Positions 13,060 through 23,712 of a stretch of DNA of 64,000 nt are shown piece after piece. The position numbers were made by a program, and so were the translations under genes. This DNA comes from Mesotaenium endlicherianum (lineage: Eukaryota; Streptophyta; Zygnematophyceae; Zygnematales; Mesotaeniaceae), in assembly GCA_009602735.1 (NCBI GenBank), contig WELA01006875.1, positions 88,086 through 152,085 of the forward strand, given 5' to 3'. The notes under the pieces are model-generated. The model ran no database searches, was not told the DNA's origin, and worked only from the letters and a program-made list of their open reading frames with translations. Each line of letters begins with the position of its first letter. Positions within the stretch are counted from its first letter, which is position 1.

Positions 13060-16000
13060 CTCCTGCTGCAGGAGGGACTGCATGGCTGACGCCGCTCGGG
13101 CTGCTGCTGCCTCCTATCGGGCCAGCCGGCTCTGTGCCCACCTCCTGCATGTCAGCAGATGCAGCATCGCACTAAGGAGCAGCAACACCGGAGGATGTGC
13201 CGCTCACGAGTGCTCTGCTAGTGAAAATTCTGTAATCTTGAGACGTTTCCTGCTTCCCGTTTTACCCGCCTTTTACCAATCCGATTCTCTGTCATTGCTG
13301 ACAGGCCATCGCTGTGTGCAACATCCTACTTCTTGCGCAAGTGACAGTGTGCGTGGGTGCCTGTGCATGTCTGAAAAGCATGGGGGGAGGGGGAGGGAGA
13401 GGGGGAGGTGTGAGGGACGAGTGTGCTCCCATCCAGACAAGAAAGCTACAACGAAGGAAGACAAATTCACCATGAGTTAGATAAAAGGAATCAATCACAG
13501 ATGTACCAACCTTTTGTTCCTGACTCGATTCTTTATGAGACCTGCAAAGTGAGACGGAGATGCGGGGGAGGGGGATGGGAAAAGGAAGCGACGGAGCGTG
13601 CATATGTGCGTGAGCCGGCCTGCGAGCCCAGGCCACATCTCTCTTGGGGTGCAGTGTCAGCACGGCTCCCGCCAGCCGCACCTGCCGCTGCTCCCCATCC
13701 TCTTTCTCCTCGCCGCCGCCGCCAGCTGGCAGCAGCAGCCACGCCTTCTTACATGCCCGGCATCGCGCTCCGGCATGGAGACGTCAGAACCACAATACTG
13801 TAGCAATATACTGAGAATCAGGGATCAGTGGGAACGCCACTACTGCTCGGTGTAGCTGGGGAGGCTGAGGGAGCTCCCAGCGCTTGCGCGTGCAGCTCTC
13901 GCGCATGGCAACTGCACTCCAGGCCCATCTTCTGCCACTCCTCTGCCACGCAGCAAGCTTCGTCTGGACAATCGTTTCCGCACAATTTCTAGAGCAGGCG
14001 ACAAGCACTGGCGACGGCAGAAGTACGCACTTCGGCATCGTGAGACGAGGGCTCAGGACAAGTCCAGGCTGAACCCAAGGGGGCCGGGGGAGGGGCGACG
14101 AGGGGAGCGGCTTGGGGGTCAATGAAGAGTGCCTGCAACATCCGACATTAGCTAGCAAGGGTGCATCATTCATGGCCAATTTCTATGAAAAATGCGCGTG
14201 CCCTGCCCGGGTACAACAAACCCAGCTGCAATGCTGCGTAACTCTGCGTCGTACTATGATAAAGCACAGGGCACACCGTGTGAAAGAGAAACATGAGAGT
14301 GCCATAGTCGCGGAAGGAGGCAAGGGGCTGAGCAGATGCACCTGGAGCCCATGAAACGCGCGGAGCTTCTGCACCCATGGCTGCCTCCTCGACTCGCTCC
14401 CTGCAGCCCCCCCTACCTTGTATAAGCAAATGTATCACAGAGGAAAGGTTTTGGTCAAGCCCCTCATTTGTCGCACTTGCACACTCACGCACCGGCAAGC
14501 ACTTCGCACGCACACGTGCGCGCAACAAATGCGCACACATGTACACGTGCACACCCGCCCACCAACTTCTTGACCCACACACGCACGCGGACCATGCACC
14601 AAGGCCCCTCCCACCCCCACACAGCCACAGCCAGCATATTGCATAAGCCCTCTCCCTCCCCCACCCCCCCCNAGAAGAGATTGCGTCTCCCACAGGGGCT
14701 CTTGCTGCTAGCAGGGGCGCACCTGCTTCTGGCTGAAGCGTAACCGACTCCTGTGCATGCGCCACCCCCAGCCCGCTGTCTAGTGCGCATCCTCCTGCCC
14801 TGCTCTTGCTTGCCTCTACGACACATGGAAGAGGCCAACTACGTGGCGGAAGGCGACGCTGCTGGAGCCCCAGAGGCGGCCCTTGGAGCTGCTCCCCTCT
14901 CCTCTCCTTCTTTACTCTGCCCCCTCCCCCCCCCCCTTGGCTCTCCTTCTCCATGGTGCTCCTTTCCCTTTGAGCGCAAGGAGGTGCTCTGCCTCCTTCA
15001 TCAGTGCTGCCCCTCATGGTGCCATCTAACACTGAGGGCTTGCACACAGAACAGGCGTTACAAGTGGGTCACACTCACAAGAGTGCCCACCACCAGCTCT
15101 ACGGGTGCCCACCTGTGCCCAGCACCTCTGCAGCTCTGGCTGGGGGCTGCCCCTCTCGCCTCGCCCTGAAAAGCACGGCATGCAGAAAACCGCCAGGCTG
15201 CCTGCCTAGCTTTGGGACTCTAAACGGCACCTGAGGTCAGGCCCCATGGGGCAGGCGGGCCCTCCTGCTCTCTGCGGAAAGAGAGAAAGAGAGACGGGCT
15301 GGCAGCCAAGACAGCCTCCTGCTGCACGTCCAACTGCTTCAGCAATATGGCTTTGATTCAGGGCCCAATGAGCAGGACAAGGTATTTGAGCGCAATCCTG
15401 GCTCACCAAGCTATGGACGTGGGCAGACCGACCAAGTGCTGCTGACAACGGAACGGCCACGCATGCAGCAAGGTGAGTGATACAGAAGCACGCCGGTGCG
15501 GGCAGCCGAGTGCCCCATTGCCCACCCACCCATCGGAGCCTACAGCTTCCCACGGACCCCCCACCATCCTGAGAGAGGCGGGGTCCGGACCCTCACAGCT
15601 CTCCACTACTAGCCCATAACGTGCTTACATGTCCACACAAGGACTCAGTTCGTTGCGTCAGCACGGCCGGGAGGCCCTACTCGTGCATGCGGGCCACATT
15701 AAGGAGAGAGCAAGTGATGCAATCCACCAGAGGCCAACAGGGGGGCGAGCACATGCATGCAAGCAGTGTGGTGCCCAGCATAGCTGCAGGATGAGGGGCT
15801 GGAGGTTGGACGTTTGCTGGCTCGCAGGAGAAGCCCCCGCCTTGACCTCCGCATCAGCTTCAATCTCATCCGTGGTGCATACACGTGCTCACAATACTCA
15901 GCCTTCAAGCTCAACAGTATGCCAGGATATGGCTTGCTGGTGAGTCAGCCGGCCGGCCAGCCATCAGCCTATATGGTTCGTCTTTCTCCTGTATGATGCC

Positions 16001-16968
16001 TCCAATATCTACCGAAGAAGGCTGCTATACTCACAGCCTGCTTGCAAAGGGCACGCTTACTTACATCAGCTCCGCCACGACAAAGAGTGCTTTGTGATTC
16101 ACCCGTCGTGATTTTGTGTGAATTCAAAACAAAAGAAGCACCCATGAATCGCTTTCACTTGCTTGATTTACTTTACACAAGGGAAACCCATGGTGTATGC
16201 AGTGAAAAATGCGTTGCAACTCTACCTTCCCTACTATTGTGGAAGCCGAATTGCTAAAAATATAATCAAGTCATAGTGTACGTCAACTTGAAAGCGTATG
16301 GCAACCAGTTTGGGCAGCCTCCCCGATAACCCTGCTTTCCCGCCAGTGACAGCATGGAGACCGATTCTTAACATATGGCAGAGACCATTTCTATACATCA
16401 GTTGATAGAGCGTATGATGTCTTGAGAATACCTTACTCGGATTATGCCATGTGCTCTGAAGAGCTTCCATGGTAAGCCTTTCAAAGTCGTGAGGAATTAC
16501 TATCCTTGAGAGGGACAAGAAATGATTCAGTTGCTTTTATTTCGAGCTTCCGAGCAACTTTGAGCGGCCATGCGACCGGTTGCTGCCAACTTCCATGCCT
16601 TTCGCTGCCTGGCGCTGCCTGACGCTGCCTGTCGCTCGCTTTCGCTAGCTGAAGTCCAGGCCACTCAGTCTGCTCCAGGCTATGCGCCACACACACAAAC
16701 ATCGCCAGCGTGGCACTCCTCGTGCGTCCCCAGGGACCCCCAACCTGCTGCATGGGGGCAGCTGAAGGGTGAATATCCACAAGTACTTTTATCAACTTTT
16801 ATGAAGCCCACCGAGGGTGATTTGCAGTGCAAGAACTTACAGCATCAGCGAGGTTTGACGTCCTGCGTTGCAAAGCTTAATGTCAGCCTCCACTCTGGTA
16901 GACGATTAAGTTTGGCAGTGGCCCATGTTCTTCACCAACACATTTGAACATAGGAACTCTTAAGTGAA
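13060..16968. other. GC-rich block, no firm gene
   Basis: This stretch is GC-rich up to about 15.2 kb and mixed after that. Several stop-free frames exist on both strands, including a minus-strand frame near 13.68-13.78 kb with CRACKKAWLLLP then an acidic run ending at a GTGCGG donor-like site, which is preserved in copy 2 near 50.2 kb. Base differences between copies do not favour one frame, so no exon is called. A short decamer repeat (GCTGCCTGRC-like) lies at about 16603-16640. Confidence 0.35.
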
Positions 16969-18786
16969 ATGCAACAGCTCTATAGTTCTGTCAGGCAGCC
17001 CCAAAACCATCAGATTTTGGAGACTGCTGACAGGGGCTCTTTCTTGGAAGGTTCTCGTAAGAAACCACGATTAGAGGGAATCGTGCATATAGCGGACTCT
17101 CCCGACAGGGCTCGTGAGAAGAAAAGCTCCACAGGCACGAGCATCCACGGTCTGCCAGACGAGGTCTTGCAGCTCATCCTGCAGAAGACCTTGTCTATTG
17201 CAAAGAAAGACGATGGCGGCATGCGTGAAGGTCTCTACCGGGGAGTGTGCAACAGATGGAGAAAGGGTGTCAATGGCTTTGCAAAGGCCGTGTGTCTGAG
17301 GGCACCTGAGGGTGATGTAGAAGGGGTTCTCAGTGCGCTGCAGTCATTCATCCACGTGACTCGTGTCCGATTGGTGGAGAACGAAGGCTGGGGTGGCTCT
17401 AGTATTGGACAGCTTCTGCGGGGCATGACCACGGGACTCCCCTCGCTGAAGTTCTTGAAGTTTAGCATCAGGTGCTCTGGGTGGGAGGCGCTACCAGGTC
17501 TCGTCTACTTCCTATCTCACAGGACCAGCCTTCAGGAACTGGCTCTCTTGTTCTTCAGCCACGACAAGGAGGGACAGCCTGCTGTGGGCCAGGTTTTGGA
17601 GGAGCGTGCCCGTGCCCTGCTGGAGGTCGTAGATTTCAGCAATCTGGCCCATCTGAAAGTCTTCAACTTGAGATACGATGTTTCAATGTTCCCCGAGGGC
17701 CAAGGTCGTTTGCCCCTGAGTAAGTCCATCTTGGGGCTGCCGCGCTTGGAGGCTGTGTACCTGGGACTCTCAAGCATGTCTCAGGTGCACCGGCTGCCGC
17801 CCTGGCTGGGAGATCTGGGGCCCCGCTTCACTCTACTTCTGGTAGACGAAGCGGCAGACGAGGGAGTTCTCTGCAAAGTCCACTACTCGGAGTCTATGCG
17901 CTCCCTCCAGCGGCTTCGGATCGAGACACTCCACAAGGGCCTGGGCCAGAGTGCTTCCGACACCATTGCCAGGCTGCCCTTCCTCTCGTCGTTAGAGGTT
18001 GTGGCTCCGAGAGTCAAGATCTTTGACGACACCTCAGAACACGGCATTTTCGGCCCATATCTGAAGAGGTTATACGTCTCCTGTAAGATTGTGCCAGACG
18101 TGAGGAGGCCGATGCCGCTTCTCGAGGACCTGACTCTCATCGGACCGTACCAGGGGCTGTTCCAGAAGGACCTGTTTGCATTCACCCCCCGGCTCCGGTC
18201 CTTGACTCTGGAGTTTTACCGGGCACTGGATTGGCCCGACTTTGGCCGCTTGCCCCGGCAGCTGACGTCTTTGGCCGTGCTCACCAGCTGTGCGCGGGAG
18301 ACCGGCTTCTCAGTGCTCCTCAAATTTGGCCGCCTGCAGGCCCTGCAGAAGCTCCACCTGTCGTGCGTGCTGTTGAAGCGCGTGGCTGGCGTGGCCAGGC
18401 TTCCGGGCGGCACCTCCGTCACCGTGCACTGCGGGTGCCACGTCACCACCACTTGCAGCGCTGTCTATCAGGCTGAGTGCCGCAACTTTGAGAGCTATGC
18501 GCAGTTTGCAAAGGCAGAACAGAAGTGCCGATATTTGCCGCTCGGCGCAGCTAGGCAGTTGTTCTTAGATACCAGGGCCCAGCTTGGGGGGGGTGACGTC
18601 CTCTTGGGTCACGCAGACAGCCGGGTCACTCGAGCCGGGAGTGCCCTGCCTCACAGTGAAGATGGGCAAGAGGAGCAGCGGCTCGTCCCAGACGAACTCG
18701 CGGAATTCGCAGAGAGATTTTTTTCTAGTGTCATCGCTGCTCGCTCTGACAGCGAAGGGGTGCACGAGGTAATGAGGAAGCCTTGA
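16969..18786 (+). CDS. F-box/LRR protein (605 aa, intronless)
   Basis: Single open frame from ATG at 16969. Residues 30-35 (RKKPRL) form a basic, possibly nuclear-targeting patch. Residues about 59-105 look like an F-box: GLPDEVLQLILQ, then VCNRWRKGV. The rest carries roughly eleven irregular leucine-rich repeats (LPSLKFLKFS, LPRLEAVYLG, LKRLYVSCK, LRSLTLEFY, LQKLHLSCVL), followed by a Cys/Thr-rich patch (VHCGCHVTTTC) and a polar tail ending VHEVMRKP. F-box proteins generally bind Skp1 in SCF ubiquitin ligases and use LRRs to choose substrates; the substrate here is unknown. The 3' part and 1.4 kb of downstream flank are duplicated at 61068-63085. No promoter motif was identified. Confidence 0.85.
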   Translation: MQQLYSSVRQPQNHQILETADRGSFLEGSRKKPRLEGIVHIADSPDRAREKKSSTGTSIHGLPDEVLQLILQKTLSIAKKDDGGMREGLYRGVCNRWRKGVNGFAKAVCLRAPEGDVEGVLSALQSFIHVTRVRLVENEGWGGSSIGQLLRGMTTGLPSLKFLKFSIRCSGWEALPGLVYFLSHRTSLQELALLFFSHDKEGQPAVGQVLEERARALLEVVDFSNLAHLKVFNLRYDVSMFPEGQGRLPLSKSILGLPRLEAVYLGLSSMSQVHRLPPWLGDLGPRFTLLLVDEAADEGVLCKVHYSESMRSLQRLRIETLHKGLGQSASDTIARLPFLSSLEVVAPRVKIFDDTSEHGIFGPYLKRLYVSCKIVPDVRRPMPLLEDLTLIGPYQGLFQKDLFAFTPRLRSLTLEFYRALDWPDFGRLPRQLTSLAVLTSCARETGFSVLLKFGRLQALQKLHLSCVLLKRVAGVARLPGGTSVTVHCGCHVTTTCSAVYQAECRNFESYAQFAKAEQKCRYLPLGAARQLFLDTRAQLGGGDVLLGHADSRVTRAGSALPHSEDGQEEQRLVPDELAEFAERFFSSVIAARSDSEGVHEVMRKP

Positions 18787-20553
18787 CCTCATGTGGTGTA
18801 TGCACGCTTGCACGCTTGCACGCTTGCACGCTTCTTGCTAGCACATATGTGATGTATGAAGTTACTCTGAATGCCCATGGCTTGTACACTCCATCTGTAG
18901 GTGTGCATGGCACGGCACCTCTGGACTGCAGTCAAGAGAGAGGCATTGTTGTTCGACCTATATAAAGGTGTAGTATTTTGTCCTCGTCCTTCCTGCTCCC
19001 GTGCTTTTTGTGGTGCAGGAGAGCAAGCCAGAGGACTCTAGCGGACCAGTATTACGATTATTGGTGAGCTTCCTGGACTCCCCTGGGGCTCTCCTTTCCT
19101 TTCAGCAGTGTATTTTCTGATGAAGAGACTGCAGGAGATGCTGGTATTTGTCATCCTTCATTGTCATCCTTCAGCCAAGCATGCATGCATGGGACATTCT
19201 CATGCAACCGCATGAACCCGTCACATATCTAAATGGTCTGCTGCAACTACTTCTTGCTGGGCTTCCGCTATGGCTCTGGAGTCCAGGTCTCGTGGGTGTG
19301 CTTTCGCTCGCAAGGTTGCCTTTCTTGGGGAGAGTGGAGCCTTTTGGCAGGGCATTGAAAGGACCTCTTGATGAGCAAGCAGGTGGGAGGGGTTGGCAAG
19401 CAGTGGGCGTGCATGCACAGGGATGCTTTCTTTGCGACCACATGCATTCTTACAGGTGTGCATCTTATCATTCGTATCATCTAATACCCGAGTATCTGGT
19501 ACATGTGTGTTGGGGCCAATTTTATTGGCTGCACACTGACTGCCTAACCTCAGAGGGGTCATGGGCGACATCACCAGTTGATGGAGGCAGCACGAGTGTG
19601 ATGGCAGCGTCCTTCATGCCGACTTTTGCGAGGATGTGAAACATGTTCAATAGGGACTTGTGTCTCATTTGGAGGCGCTGGTCTTTGTAGCCACTTTTAT
19701 GTTGTGGCTACTAAGAGCAAGATGGTAGTCTGTTTGACTCTTCATCTCTGTTTGTTGGTACATTTGAGAAACAAAATGGGCCTGAGAAGTATGATTAGTC
19801 AAGGAGGTTTGTTGGTGCAAAAGGCTTCTGTGCTCTTGTGTGAGCATTTGAGAGCCTAACAATATGTCAAACCCTTATTTGGGGTTTTTGCTTCAAGAAC
19901 CGAGCAAAAATTGAACATCTTGTAGAAAGCTAACTAGTAGCAAGCTCTTGGTGCTAATGTAGGTTCTCCTCTTTTTATTGAAATTTTGCTCAAATTGCTT
20001 TGCAATGGAATTGATTGGGGAAACAATGTGGGGAGAAAGGAACTGTTGATGATGTGCTACATAGCGCGTGTTGAGTGATCATTGTCTACTCTTTCTAATC
20101 TGGTAAGGTTGGTATTGCATAATACTTTCCTAGCTTCTAATCATCTCATCGCAGGTATGCAATAGTGGTAGACTCTTTTGTGCACACGTTTGGTGACCTC
20201 ATCAGCAGTTACACCTTACTACAGCAGCATAGCAAGAGCTTACAATCTGTCCAAAGACGCACACAAACACAAACACTGGCTCACATGCACCTATACGTCA
20301 TTGTTGTTGTTCTGCTCTTGCAAGGCTATCTCTATAAGGGCACGCAGATTGGAGATAGTCTCGTCGGAACGCCGCGCTAGATGTCTGTAACACCAAAACA
20401 CCCCATCGTAAAAGAACAAAAGTAATTAACAAAAGGAGGGTGAACCACATTGAAACAAATATTCAAATATTCACAATATAACGACCTCCAAGTATGCCCT
20501 CGCCCCACCGTTGCGTTGCATCAGACCTGCTGCTGCGGGTGCCCCACAACGAC
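18787..20553. other. F-box gene 3' flank, then spacer
   Basis: Positions 18787-20165 remain alignable with 61799-63085, showing the duplication runs 1.4 kb past the stop codon. An octamer array (about four GCACGCTT-type units) sits at 18801-18832; copy 2 has a shorter, degenerate version. No gene is seen. From 20165 to 20553 the sequence is unique in this window and featureless. Confidence 0.6.
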
Positions 20554-21467
20554 GGGCAGCCCGCAGCGGCAGGCCCGACGAGCGCGACACGCGCTGCAGG
20601 TTGTTGGCAGTGCAACGCACGAGCGCACGCACGCAGCAGGCCGTAGCCTGCCGCCCAACAGAGCACCCGCACGCACGAGCCTGCCGCCTGACAGACTGCG
20701 CACCCGACTGAGCACGCGCATGCACGCACGCACCAGCCTGCCGCACGACAGACTGCGCGCCCGACAGAGGGCGCACATGCACGCACCAGCCTGCCGCCCA
20801 ACAGACCGCGTGCCCGATTGAGCACACGCATGCACGCACGCACGAGCGCACGCATACACGCACGAGCCTGCCACCCGACAGCCCGCGCGCCCGACTGAGC
20901 ACGCGCATGCACGCACGCACGCACACACCAGCCTGCCACCCGACAGACCGCGCGCCCGACAGCGCGCACGCTCGAGCCTGCCGCCCGACAGACCGCGCCC
21001 CACTGAGCACGCGCACGCACGCACGCACGCAGCAGGCCGTAGCATGCCGCCTGACAGACACCGCGCCCGACTGAGCACGCGCATGCACGCACGCACGCAC
21101 CAGCCTGCCGCCCGACAGACCGCGCCCTCGACAGAGGGCGCGCACGCGTGCACGCACGAGCCTGCCGCCTGACAGCCCGCGCGCCCGACTGAGCACGCGA
21201 ACGCACGCACGCACCAGTGCACGCACCCACGCACCAGCCTGCCACCCGACAGACCGTGCGCCCGACAGAGGGCACGCACGCGCGCACGCACGAACGCAGG
21301 CACGCACACAGCAGCGCAGGGCTGCCCTGCCCCATGCGGTGGCGGGCGGCAGGCCTGCGCTGCTGCCCGACGTTGGGCACGGGTGCGTGCACGCGCCTGC
21401 GCGCTCCCGACGTCGACGACACTGCAGCGCGTGTCGCGCTCGTCGGGCCTGCCGCTGCGGGCTGCCC
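20554..21467. repeat. Minisatellite flanked by 46-bp inverted repeats
   Basis: The arms 20554-20599 and 21422-21467 are perfect reverse complements over 46 bases. Between them are at least eleven variable units built around CAGCCTGCCGCCCGACAGAC followed by (CGCACGCA)-type spacers. The array is stop-poor in several minus-strand frames, giving Ala/Arg/Cys-rich open frames of 270-370 codons that are composition artefacts. Outside the right arm (21468-21570) further shorter copies of the arm motif appear in both orientations. It does not occur in the matching part of copy 2. Confidence 0.75.
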
Positions 21468-21602
21468 CACGACGCTGCGGGCAGCAGGCCCGACGAGCGC
21501 TCGACGATGCTGCGGGCTGCCCCACGACGACAGGCAGCCCGCAGCGGCGTACCCGACGAGCGCGTTGGTGCTCTTCAAACTGAAAAACTTTGCTCTCTGA
21601 AA

Positions 21603-21680
21603 CTGGAGGATATAAATATATATATACTTATTTATATTTATTTATTTATTTATTATTTGAGAGAGAAAGAGAGAGAGGCA
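21603..21680. repeat. AT-rich then GA-rich microsatellite
   Basis: TATA/TTTA units followed by GAGAGA. It lies just downstream (in gene sense) of the exon donor at 21686. Confidence 0.7.
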
Positions 21681-21686
21681 TCTCAC

Positions 21687-22054
21687 CTGAGGCCATCCGC
21701 TGCGCTGCCAGCTGCCTCTCCTTCACGCTGTAGTTGAATTCCTTCCTGCTTCATTCGCGTGCCGATGAGCACACGCTCTTGTCCTTGGATAGTCCTTAAA
21801 ATGCCTACAGCTTCACATTCACGCAGGCGTTGCTCAATGTCCCTTCGCTGCCGCACCTCAACTTCGAGTTGATGCTCCAGCCGCTCCAGGGGCATTTCAT
21901 CGTGAACACCTGGTGCAGGTTGCGCGGCGGCCCCGTCCCCATCGGCGCCAGCCACATTGGCTGTCGCCGGGTTCATCGTTGGGACAACGGCATTGTCGTC
22001 AGCTGAACTGGCCCTTGTATGGGCTTCTTCCGGACGGCCAGGCATGAGGGACAC
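21687..22054 (-). CDS. Exon of unknown coiled-coil protein
   Basis: A 368-base exon bounded by a strong acceptor (TCTCTATTTTGCCAG) and a consensus donor (CAG|GTGAGA). It starts in phase 0 and ends in phase 2. Residues 1-60 are low-complexity and rich in Ala, Pro and Asp. Residues about 65-115 form a charged helix with heptad character (LERLEHQLEVEVRQRRDIEQ, then QRLRECEAVG). An internal ATG (codon 4) could be the start, in which case upstream sequence would be untranslated. No family is recognised. The neighbouring exons were not found, and the minisatellite lies downstream. Confidence 0.5.
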
Positions 22055-22679
22055 CTGGCAAAATAGAGATAGAACGAGATTTGAGAATGCACGCGCAATC
22101 ATAATTCTGGCACCTCCCCCCCCTTTGCTCCGTCTTCTAGAATGTAATTGCTCCTTGGGGGGAGAGCGCGGCATACGGTTGACGCTCCCGCGCAGTCGCA
22201 GCCGCAGCGGCAGCAGTGATGGCAGGGGCAGAGGGTGGGTTCGGGCGGGGGCGAGGGGCGCGGGGGGGGGATGGGCAGCTCAAACCGGCAATGGCGTGTG
22301 CAGGCATGGCAAGGGGTGAGGGTCTGGAAGTGCAGTACTGCAGGGGAGTGTGGCTGACGGCCAACAGCCCCCTCCTCTATAGCGGGCACGCTGCCTCTGC
22401 ACGGGTGAGTATGTACCGCACAGTATGTCTCTTGCGGGGAGCACGGACGCCTGCTTGGCAGACGCACGTATATCAATCTGAACCAGAGGCTCCAGAATCA
22501 ACAGAGGCAGGGATGCGCACTCTCACAGGCTATAATTCATAAAGAGTGCATGTATCAGCCACAGCGCGGTGCGCTCTGCGCAAGGTGGAGGCACGAGGAG
22601 GAAGTGGGCCAGCAAGCACAGGGTAGTAGACGGCCCCAGTCAGGAACAGCGCAGCTCAGACGGAGCAGAGCCTCCCTCC

Positions 22680-22862
22680 CTCCCACGCTCGCTCGCTTGC
22701 TAGCTCGCTCGCTCGAGCCCGCGTGACGCACACAGGCCCATACTTCCAGCCCCCAGCCTCACCACTACTCCAAGACTATGAAAGGGCGGAGGAAGACGAC
22801 GGGCCCGCTGACTGAAGCAAGGCACGGGCACACAGGAGGAGGAGGAGGAGGAGGAGGATGAG
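22680..22862. repeat. CGCT-rich and (GGA)n low-complexity tracts
   Basis: CTCGCTCG-type octamers at about 22680-22717 and a GGA trinucleotide run at about 22830-22860. The 22055-23417 interval otherwise shows no supported exon, only G-rich or C-rich stop-free frames. Confidence 0.5.
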
Positions 22863-23417
22863 GAAGGAGGAGGAGGCACCAGCAGCTGCCGGCAAGCAGC
22901 AAAGGACAGGGGAAGACATAGTGCATCAACTGCGACAGAATAAAAATATGGCGCAATCCCTCAATTCTGAATGCTACTTCCCAAGCTCTCTTTGCAGGCC
23001 ACCTCTCTGAGCACTGAACCCCTACAAGAAGCCCCCACACCCAGCACACATGTGCGTCGTCCAAGGAGGCCGTCACAGGGTGACAGTATGGGAGGGCGGC
23101 AGCTGGGGGGGGGATGCTGGGGGAGGGGGGAGATGTATGCAAGGAAATAGGTGGCGATAACTGGCGCTGCGTGTGGAGGTGGGCACAGCCGCTGACATGG
23201 CTTGCAGGGAGGCCACGATAGACAGCGTGGCAGGCCGTGCGTGCGCGCAGGGAGGCGGCAGCAGGTGGCGGGGGATGCAGCGACAGGTGGCAATGGAGGC
23301 GGTGACAGGAGGCAATGGAGGAGGCGACAGGCGGCGGTGGAGGCGGTGACAGGTGGCGGCAGGTGGAGAGGTGGTGACGCGTGCAACGGGAGCGGTGCAA
23401 CTCGGAGCGGTGCTTAC

Positions 23418-23516
23418 GCCGGGGCCCTTGAGGACGGGCAGGGGCTCGCCGGTGAGGCTGAACTCGTCCACGGTGCTGCGGCCGCCGCGCACGCGCCCGT
23501 CCACCGGGATCCTATC
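23418..23516 (-). CDS. P1B heavy-metal ATPase exon (actuator domain)
   Basis: A 99-base, phase-0 exon with acceptor GAGCAG and donor GTAAGC. Its 33 residues run from DRIPVDGRV through GGRSTVDEF to SLTGEPLPVLKGPG. The TGEP loop of the actuator domain, with the preceding GDxxPxDG and GRSxVDES context, is diagnostic of P1B-type metal-transporting ATPases. The GRSTVDE..LTGEPLPV form is like the plant and algal plastid copper pumps (PAA/HMA8 type). The usual Ser before the TGE segment (DES) is Phe here (DEF). Other exons were not located within 24.9-21 kb, so this is either part of a gene with long introns or an isolated fragment. Confidence 0.6.
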
Positions 23517-23577
23517 CTGCTCCACTCTCAGGTCCACCCCCCTCCGCCCCCCCCGCCCCCTACCCCCCCGACACCGA

Positions 23578-23712
23578 GCAAGTGATTGAGCAAGCAGTTG
23601 AGCAAGCAGTTGTGCAAGCAATTGAGCAAGCGAGCAAATATGCGAGCAAACAAGAAAGCAAACAAGCAAGCGAGCAAGCGAGAGAGCGAGCAAGCAGGTG
23701 ATGGAGCAAGTG
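23578..23712. repeat. GCAAGC/GAGCAA minisatellite
   Basis: Repeated GAGCAAGCAGTT, GAGCAAGC and AACAAGCAA units over about 135 bases, just upstream (in gene sense) of the ATPase exon. Confidence 0.7.

Larger units (their letters stand above)
8745..20165 (+). repeat. Large direct duplication, copy 1
   Basis: This segment aligns in order and orientation with pieces between 24885 and 63085. The left block (8745-12865) is AT-rich, has no recognised host gene and matches 24885-25870 and 26883-30418. The middle GC-rich block (12907-14895) matches 49449-51485. The right block (18059-20165) matches 61068-63085. By eye, F-box codons 365-605 are about 84% identical to the copy in protein. Sequence at about 14.9-18.06 kb has no partner in the window. 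Copy 1 also carries an insertion absent from copy 2 (10205-10641). The left end lies just upstream of the polycystin-like gene. Confidence 0.85.

Noticed and set aside
13880-14040. Cys-rich exon candidate on the minus strand (CCVAEEWQKMGLECSC)
   Set aside because: The same stretch is open in another frame too, and copy-to-copy differences do not favour either frame.
20463-21578. Minus-strand open frames of 278-371 codons rich in Cys, Ala and Arg
   Set aside because: They lie in a CG-rich minisatellite that is stop-poor in several frames at once; the translation just repeats the array unit.
22765-23400. Minus-strand 211-codon frame downstream of the ATPase exon
   Set aside because: It is built on GGA/CCT repeats and Cys/His/Pro low complexity, and has none of the motifs expected next in a P-type ATPase.
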